A stretch of DNA of 64,000 bases, taken from Motacilla alba alba. Lineage: Eukaryota > Chordata > Aves > Passeriformes > Motacillidae. A model generated the notes under the pieces. That model saw only the letters and a list, made by a program, of their open reading frames with translations. It was not told the origin of the DNA and did not search any database. The DNA lies in assembly GCF_015832195.1 (NCBI RefSeq), contig NC_052021.1, positions 1,736,001-1,800,000 of the forward strand, written 5' to 3'. The position numbers were made by a program, and so were the translations under genes. This document shows positions 57,301-64,000 of the stretch, in pieces (position 1 is the first letter of the stretch; each line of letters opens with the position of its first letter).

Positions 57301-60300
57301 CGCAGCAGGAGGAGACGCCGGGGAAGAAGGTGAAGCAGCAGGTGAAGGCGAAGCGGCGCGGTAAGGCCGAGGCCGAGCAGGCGCAGCCCGAGGAGAGCGG
57401 GCTGGGGGACGGCGACTTCGAGCCCCCCGTGCCCAAGAAGACGAAAAAAGTCAAGGAGAAGAGAAACGGCTTGGTAGCAGAGAGCGACGCGTCCCAGCAG
57501 GCGGTGAAATCTGCCCCCGCTGTGAACGGCAGCGGGACATCCCCGGCTGCCCAGAGCGTGGCTGCCCGAGAGCAGGACAGCGACGCCGAGGTGGGTATGC
57601 TTTGCCAGCAAAGCCTTTGTCTTGGTTAATTAACGTTCTGTAAATGTCCTTGAAATAACAAGTACTGCGCGCTGTGTGGAGACTTGCTTTGTGGGACAGT
57701 GTGGGGAACACGAGGTATCTGTGGTCGGCACATTGTGCCGCGGACATGCGCTGGTTCCTGGGCATGGGGAATGCTCGGCATCCCGCCTCTCGTCCTGGCC
57801 GGGCATCCCCGCTCTCATCCTGGCCGGGCATCCCGCCTCTCGTCCTGCCGGGCATCCCGCCTCTCATCCAGCCGGGCATGCCGCCTCTCGTCCTGGCCGG
57901 GCATCCCGCCTCTCATCCAGCCGGGCATCCCGCCTCTCGTCCTGCCCGGCGTCCGGCTGGGGCCAGGGCAGAGAGTGAGGCTCCGTAGTGCATGCACCAA
58001 CACGTGGGAGCCGCTCTCCACGTGCTTCCCCCTCCCGGTAAATCCCGAGCCGGTAAATGTCCTGCAGGTAAACGTCCTGCAGGGAAGGTGGTTGGCTCGG
58101 GAGCAGTTCCCGTGTGTGCTGCTCTTCGTGTCACGGCTTGTTGGTGTGCCACAGCACAAAGGGTTCTCCCCGCTGCGCAGGCAGCCACGGTCCCGAAACG
58201 CGCTGTGCTTTGTGCTGTGATGGCTTTTGCTCTCCCTGATGGCAGCGCCTTAGAAGAGGAATTGGCCAGGTGTTCCGTGATGGAAAGCCACAGTTATGCT
58301 CATTAATTCACACTTCTCACACAAACACACAGGGGCCTTTCTGTGGGTAGTTTTGTGTCTAAAGTGGGAACGTGAATCAAGAGAGTGCTTTTTGTACTAA
58401 CGATGTGACCTAATGGACCTCTGAAATAAAAGCCAAATTTTGTGGTTTGAGTATTTCTCATGTGTAAAGCTCAAAGCTCTTTGCATGGTGTACCACATTG
58501 CTGTCTTTTAGAGGGGAAATCCTGCTTTGCACAGTGAATTGTGACACTAGATATATTTTGTTGTGAAAAAGAGTTTTCTCATGGTTTCACTGTACAAGGA
58601 GCTCTGAGGCTCCTTGTGCAGGCTCCAAGTGGCAGGGAATATTAATATTGCTGGGATGGTGGGCACCTCTGCAACAAATAATTAACAAACAGTTTCTCTT
58701 TCCTGACTTGCTGAGCATATATGTTCAAGTGCCTACATCAAAAGGGTTTTCTTTTTCATTGACTAGAAAGGTGGTATCTGGTTAAATTGTGATTGTAAAG
58801 CAAATGCACAACTTTTATTGAGTGGATGTGTAGGGTAAGTTCTACCCTCATCTTGGAGGGATACTAAGTATTTTTTCTGTTTGTTTTTGTTTTTTTAATT
58901 ATATTAGGAGCTGACAGAAGAAGCAAAAGAAGGTGCCTTCTCTAATTTTCCTCTCTCACAAAACACTATCAACCTTCTCACAGGTTAGTTCATGTGGTAA
59001 AAGACATTTCTGTAAGTGTTTGGTCAGAATTGTGCTCTGTTACTTTCATAAGCCAAGGGTAAATATTCCTCAATTGTGTTACATTTGTATGGTAAGGATG
59101 GTGTGAGCAGTCACTGTGGATTCAGAGAATCTGCTGTTGTTAGTAGAAAAAAAGTTTTCTGGTTTGTTCAATTTCGGATGCCTTAATGTGAGATTATTCT
59201 TCTTGGAGTGGTTATTCCTAGATAGACATTCTAGAGACACATTTCTCATCAGCATCATTCTGTGTATCTTTACTTCTGTTCCCGTGTTTGCTGTCTCCAA
59301 TACTGCTTCTTAGACAAGCCTAGTGGAGTTTTGTATGTGAAGAATATTTGCCTTGTGAGAACAGATTTTCAATTCTCTAAACAGATTGTTTATTCTCATA
59401 GTTTGGGGCATTTTCATCTCTCTTTGTGATTAGTTTTTGTTGAGGAAGCCATTGCTGTAGGGTTCTTGTCCCCTTTGTTGGGTAGATGTGCATTTCTTGT
59501 CCGTCAGAAAAAATTCTCCTTATTGCTTTCTGTTTTCCTTGCTCTGAAGTTTCTTTTGGATGGCTTGTTTCACTTCCACTGTGCAAAATCTCTTTGAAGT
59601 TTTAGAATGTTTTGAAACAAGCTACATCACTTTCTTGCCTTCAAAACCCAGCTACCACAAAAGCTGGAGATGTATCAGAAAAAATGTGATGGGTTTTTTC
59701 CTTCCTCTCCTGTTGTCTTAAACTGTACGTCACAAAAAAGACTGTATTTCATTGTGGATACTCAGCACTCACTGTGTGGGTGGAACACCTTATGATCTAG
59801 AGTAGGAATAAAACACCAAGATACACGGTTTTCTTCTAAGTTGCAATTCCTGAGTTGTGTGCAGAATATGAGGTGGTGTGCCCTTCATATTTGGGCAATT
59901 TTTGTATGAGGACTTCTAATTGTTAGTTCACCTTTTAGTGAAACCTCTTTCAATTGTCTTACAGCTCGAGGTGTAAAATACCTGTTCCCTGTGCAAGTGA
60001 AGACTTTCCAGCCCATATATGATGGCAAAGATGTAATTGCTCAAGCTCGAACAGGAACTGGGAAAACCCTTTCCTTTGCTCTTCCACTGATTGAAAAACT
60101 CCAGAGCGTCTCACAGGATGGGAGAAGAGGCCGTGCACCAAAAGTAACTTACACTTCAGGGTTTACACCAAAACCTTAGAGCATGGCAGGTTTTGAAAGC
60201 GATTTTACTGTTGCTTTGGGGTTTTCTGTTGGGGACTTCTTTGTCCTTTACTGGTTTTTGTAGTAGTGAATGCTTTGCTCAGATCAGGAGATGGAGTGTG

Positions 60301-63300
60301 ACAGAGTTTTGCAGCATCACAGTAATGGCACACTTTGTGTTTGGGGTCCCCTGTGCCTGTGTTTGGGCAGTCAGGGCACTGCAGCAGTGCCTAGGGAACT
60401 CCCAGGCTGCTGTCCTTGGGCACGTAGCATGCAGCTTTGGGGCTCAGTCCCCTGCCTCTTCTGAGGTGGTGTTTGAGTCACCTGGATTGTCCCTGTTTGC
60501 TGAGGTTGTTTTTCACTGTAAATTCCACGGTGATAACTGAAGGCTTTTGGGGTTTTTCCTCCCCCCCTCATATCTGGATCCTCAAGAGATGCAAGTGGAG
60601 TTTTCCAGGGATGGAATTGGTAACCAGATCAGATCAGATCCCTGTTCCCATGCACTGCAGTGTATATATTTATCATTAGGCTGCAGAGCTATATACAGTC
60701 TGCAGATTCATTGCCTGCTTTATCCATTTGTTTTACTAACTGTAAAGGTGATGTAAATTTTAAAATCTTAACTGCCTGAAAGATTTTAAGAGATTAATTC
60801 AGCTCTTTGTGCTATTGGTTAATTCTTAAATGTTGGGGGGAAGAGTAGATACTGGAGGAAGGCAGTTGGTGGAGAAGAGGAGGGATGTATGGCTGGAGTG
60901 CATCACACTGTATCTTTTAAAATCCAACTACACCAGATTTAGTGACTGTTCCTATCCTTTGATGCTGAGCTGCACCTTCGTGTCCCTTGGTAATGTTGCT
61001 GAAGTGTCTTTTACCTGACTTTTTACTGTTGTTCTTGTCTTGGTTATCTTGTAGCACTTTCCCTTGTTCCCTCTTGCCGGCTCTGTGGCTCCTTGTGGCA
61101 GGGAATATTAATATTGCTGGGATGCTGAGAAGCTGTCAGCACCTCTGCTACAAGTGTAGAATGAAGATGGGAGTGCAAGCTGTTTGACATGAAGTCTTTC
61201 CTCCTACACCTTCTCCCAAGCACAGCTGCATTTTTGTCTGGTTTTCTCTCCCTTCAGGTGCTGGTTCTTGTTCCAACCAGGGAACTGGCCATTCAGGTAG
61301 CCAAAGACTTCAAGAATTTCACAAAGAAACTGTCAGTTGCTTGTTTTTATGGAGGAGCTCCATACAAAGAACAGCGTAAGTAACTGCCGAGGAGTTACTA
61401 ATGGATTGGAGCTGACTTTCTCCAAATGCATCCCATAAGTAAAAATGGGCTTTTTGTTCCCTCAGACTTTGAGTTTTGGTCAGGAACTCAATTGGCGTGG
61501 TTTCAAAGGAAGCACACAGCCTGGGTTGAATTATTTTAGTTCCAGTAAATCTTTAGGGAAAAGAATGGTTGTGGTTCTGTGAAGTGTCTAGTCCTGGTAA
61601 TTTCTTCTTTATTGTGTTTTTGTGTGGACTTCCACCAGGACTAGGGGACAGTCCATGGAAAGGGGAGAACTGTGTACGTGCCTGTGGCTCTGTGTGTCTC
61701 CAGAGGTAGCTGTGACAAAGTTTAGCTGGAAAACAGAAGTGTTTCCATGTAGTAGGGCTCTGAAGGTTTCTAATGTCAAATGGTTGCTGCTTGGAGATTG
61801 GTGTGTTTCCTGTAACTCCAGTGAGGTTTGGCTGGTATTCCTGACAGAGCAGCTAGGACTGCAGTTGACTTCTGTGTCTGTTAGTTTGGGGGTTGTGCTT
61901 TATTCTGAGGTTAAAGGGCAGCAGCTTTTTGTTTCCGAAATGAGAAGTGCTGCTGTTGCTAACTTTTTATCATGCTGTCTCTGAGCAGTCTGACACTGTC
62001 CTTGTTCCTCTGTCTTCCAGTTGATCTCCTTAAGAGTGGCATCGATATTCTGGTGGGAACTCCTGGCCGGATCAAAGACCACGTTCAGAACAGCAAGCTG
62101 GAACTTTCCAGTGTGAAGCACGTCGTTTTGGATGAAGTGGATCATATGTTGGACATGGGCTTTGCTGAACAAGTGGAAGAGATCTTGGGATCATCCTATA
62201 AGAAAGGTGAACTGAGACATCATGGGAGGAATAGGGGACGATGCAGAAAACACAGTTATGCTGCTTTAGAATCTACTGGTGCACCTCTAACTTAAATTCT
62301 CTGTGTGATGCTAGAAAAGGGAAAGGTAGAGTTGGAAAAGGTTCAGAGAGAGGTGACAGAAGGCTGAAGGGCTGGAGTGGCATCTCTGGAAGGAGTAGAG
62401 TGAAAAAAAAAAGGGAAAAAAGCAGCAAACCCAGCTCCCTAATCCCTAGTGTTCCTTGTCCTTAGTGAAGTGACTTGAGCAGAGGGTTAGGGTTATGGTC
62501 TGTCTGTACGCTTGTCACCACACAAAGCTGACAACGAGGGAATATTTGTTCTACTCTGATGTAGTGGGTGTTCAGCAAACCTGTCAGGTGCCAGGTATGG
62601 TGCAGAAGGAGGTTTTTTTTTCATGTGTGGAACTCCATGCCACATTTCACTAGTGCCAGAATTTTTGAAAAGGCTTGAATTATTAGAAATAGAAATCTCA
62701 ATGGTCACTTATCACTATGGCTTTGAAAGCCATGAAAAGCTGATTGCTGGCAGTGTTCCTTCACATCTTGTACAGACTTAGTGCACACAGAAACCTGTCA
62801 GTGTGAGAGCAACTCTTGCTCTTTCATCAGTCCTCCAGTGTCAGGGTCTGTTGAGATATCTGAAGTTGATGGCCTTTTCTTGCAGGCTCCGAGAACAACC
62901 CGCAGACGCTGCTGTTTTCTGCAACTTGCCCACGATGGGTTTATGACGTAGCAAAAAAATACATGAGAGAGGAGTATGAACAGATTGACCTGGTTGGAAA
63001 GAAGACTCAAAGGACAGCCACAACTGTGGAAGTGAGTTCTGTGCAGAGCAGTGCGGGTCCTGAGAGCAAGTGGCCTTGATAAAATGGGTTATGCATTGGC
63101 TTTATAAATGGGTGTGTGGAATGACTTTTCACGTGGTTGAGACACAGATTTTGTAAGCAAAGCTTTCATGTGGGACCTGTCATTTGCAAGCTTAAAAAAT
63201 TAAAATGCTTTTTTTTAAAAAATTTTGTCTGTCCTGTGTGTGGTTTAGATTTAACATAGGTTTTTTTGTTTCTTTCCCAAACAGCACTTGGCCATACAGT

Positions 63301-63434
63301 GTCGCTCATCTCAGAGGGCAGGAGTTCTTGGGGACATCATCCAGGTCTACAGTGGCACCCGTGGGCGGACCATTGTCTTCTGTGAGACCAAAAAGGAAGC
63401 AAATGAGTTGGCTATGAATGCTTCTCTCAAACAG
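57091..63434 (+). CDS. DDX21/DDX50: DDX21/DDX50-type nucleolar RNA helicase, gene 2 (partial, first 8 exons)
   Basis: Tandem paralogue of gene 1, cut by the window end after 411 in-frame residues. Basic Lys-rich N-terminus with [15 protein letters not shown]; pre-core [15 protein letters not shown]; motif I ARTGTGKT (179-186), PTRELA, TPGR, DEVD (288-291), SAT (324-326). Exons 3-8 have the same lengths and phases as in gene 1. Missing: motifs V and VI, GUCT domain and tail. By order after STOX1 this is the DDX21 position, yet it has several DDX50-type residues (DLVGK, HLAIQC, AMN) and shares avian-specific residues with gene 1. The start MPAAEP is chosen for the Met-Pro family pattern and a good context (GCAGCCATGC); the frame is open upstream without family similarity. 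Confidence 0.93.
57306..57590 (+). CDS. DDX21/DDX50: Helicase gene 2 exon 2
   Basis: Encodes [20 protein letters not shown] to REQDSDAE. The tandem acceptor CAGCAG (NAGNAG) could include or drop one Gln. Confidence 0.88.
57777..57946 (+). repeat. 24/25-bp GC-rich minisatellite, 7 copies
   Basis: Units of GGGCATCCCGCCTCTCGTCC plus TGCC or TGGCC, with CATCCAGCC variants. It lies in helicase gene 2 intron 2, just after the CpG island. Confidence 0.92.
58589..58621. other. Strong hairpin in helicase gene 2 intron 2
   Basis: TGTACAAGGAGC and GCTCCTTGTGCA pair over 12 bases (one T-G) around a six-base TCTGAG loop. It is followed by a block shared with intron 4 (see findings). Confidence 0.6.
58908..58983 (+). 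CDS. DDX21/DDX50: Helicase gene 2 exon 3
   Basis: Encodes [20 protein letters not shown] then INLLT; 76 nt, as in gene 1. Confidence 0.95.
59965..60143 (+). CDS. DDX21/DDX50: Helicase gene 2 exon 4, Q motif and motif I
   Basis: Encodes [20 protein letters not shown] and [20 protein letters not shown]; 179 nt, same phase as gene 1. Donor GTAACT matches gene 1. Confidence 0.97.
61258..61375 (+). CDS. DDX21/DDX50: Helicase gene 2 exon 5, motif Ia
   Basis: Encodes [20 protein letters not shown] and [16 protein letters not shown]. Confidence 0.96.
62021..62206 (+). CDS. DDX21/DDX50: Helicase gene 2 exon 6, motifs Ib and II
   Basis: Encodes [20 protein letters not shown] and [14 protein letters not shown]. 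Confidence 0.97.
62886..63031 (+). CDS. DDX21/DDX50: Helicase gene 2 exon 7, motif III
   Basis: Encodes [20 protein letters not shown] through [14 protein letters not shown]. Confidence 0.97.
63285..63434 (+). CDS. DDX21/DDX50: Helicase gene 2 exon 8 (last in window)
   Basis: Encodes [20 protein letters not shown] and [20 protein letters not shown]. The rest of the window (63435-64000) is intron with nothing recognised. Confidence 0.96.
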
Positions 63435-64000
63435 GTACTGGGGCTGAGTGGAGAGCAGTGGTTGGGGTTGTCAGGGGTTGAATGCCCTGAAATTAATAGG
63501 GGGTTGCAGCTGTGTGGAGAAAATTGTTTCTGTGCGTGGTTTTAAGACTTAAAAAAGCTGTTTCTAAAAATTCGACTTTGAAGTTAAAATACCCTCTTGA
63601 CAGAGATAATGAATTTATTCCTTTGGCTTTAAAATAGTGCAGGACACGGATCAATAGGAAATACACAGCCTATGCTGAATAACCAGGAGATAGTAATAAT
63701 TGTAAGAAACAGGAGCTAGTGTAGTGGACATGCCCCATCTTATATCAGTGTACTTCTTGGATTCCCATCTCTTAATGGCGTTTGGTCTTTGAGCAGTCAT
63801 TCAGGAAAATCCAACCAGTATGGTAGAATGAAATGCCTTGTTGCCCTTGGAAGGTTTGCCAGGAGTTTGTTTGGAATGCAGGTGATCTGTTGATCAAGCA
63901 CAGGTCTTCTGTGCTTGCTTGAATTACTGCCCTTTTTCTGAATGTGGGGAAAGGTGCTGCATACTTTTCAGAGAAAATCCTGTGTGATACTAAATGCTGA

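Overview
The window is vertebrate nuclear DNA, almost certainly from a bird and probably a passerine. Exons are short, with GT-AG introns. The 3' tails of CR1 retroposons are present, and one SINE joins a tRNA-Ile-like head to a CR1 tail, a type I know from songbird genomes. Gene order CCAR1 - STOX1 - two adjacent DDX21/DDX50-type helicases, all on the plus strand, is the conserved block known from human chromosome 10q.

Region by region: (1) 1-18.54 kb holds the last 22 coding exons of CCAR1 (about 1,066 residues; the N-terminal ~82 lie before the window), its stop codon and its poly(A) signal. Its introns carry two copies of a C/D-box snoRNA that I identify as SNORD98, an unrelated 139-bp block present twice, a palindromic interspersed repeat and an indel-free 61-bp minisatellite that runs almost to a splice acceptor. 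(2) 18.5-38.4 kb has no supportable coding exon; it must hold the CCAR1/STOX1 boundary and STOX1 intron 1, but I could not find STOX1 exon 1. (3) 38.4-43.7 kb holds the winged-helix exon, the 2.2-kb central exon and a degenerate terminal exon of STOX1, with a stop codon inside a conserved tail. (4) 44.3-55.9 kb is a complete 15-exon RNA helicase gene (718 residues) with a CpG-island promoter. (5) 56.4-64 kb has an LTR-like segment, a second CpG island and the first eight coding exons of a tandem paralogue of that helicase, cut off by the window edge.

The genes are not an operon and are not known to act in one pathway. CCAR1 is a transcription/apoptosis coactivator. STOX1 is a winged-helix transcription factor. 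The helicases are nucleolar proteins of ribosome biogenesis and Pol I/Pol II transcription. The snoRNA hosted by CCAR1 also serves ribosome biogenesis (18S rRNA methylation). I see no novel multi-gene system. The best leads are the duplicated snoRNA, the stop codon in the STOX1 tail, the minisatellite at a splice site and the apparent homogenisation of the two helicases. All homology statements rest on remembered family sequences; no database search was run.
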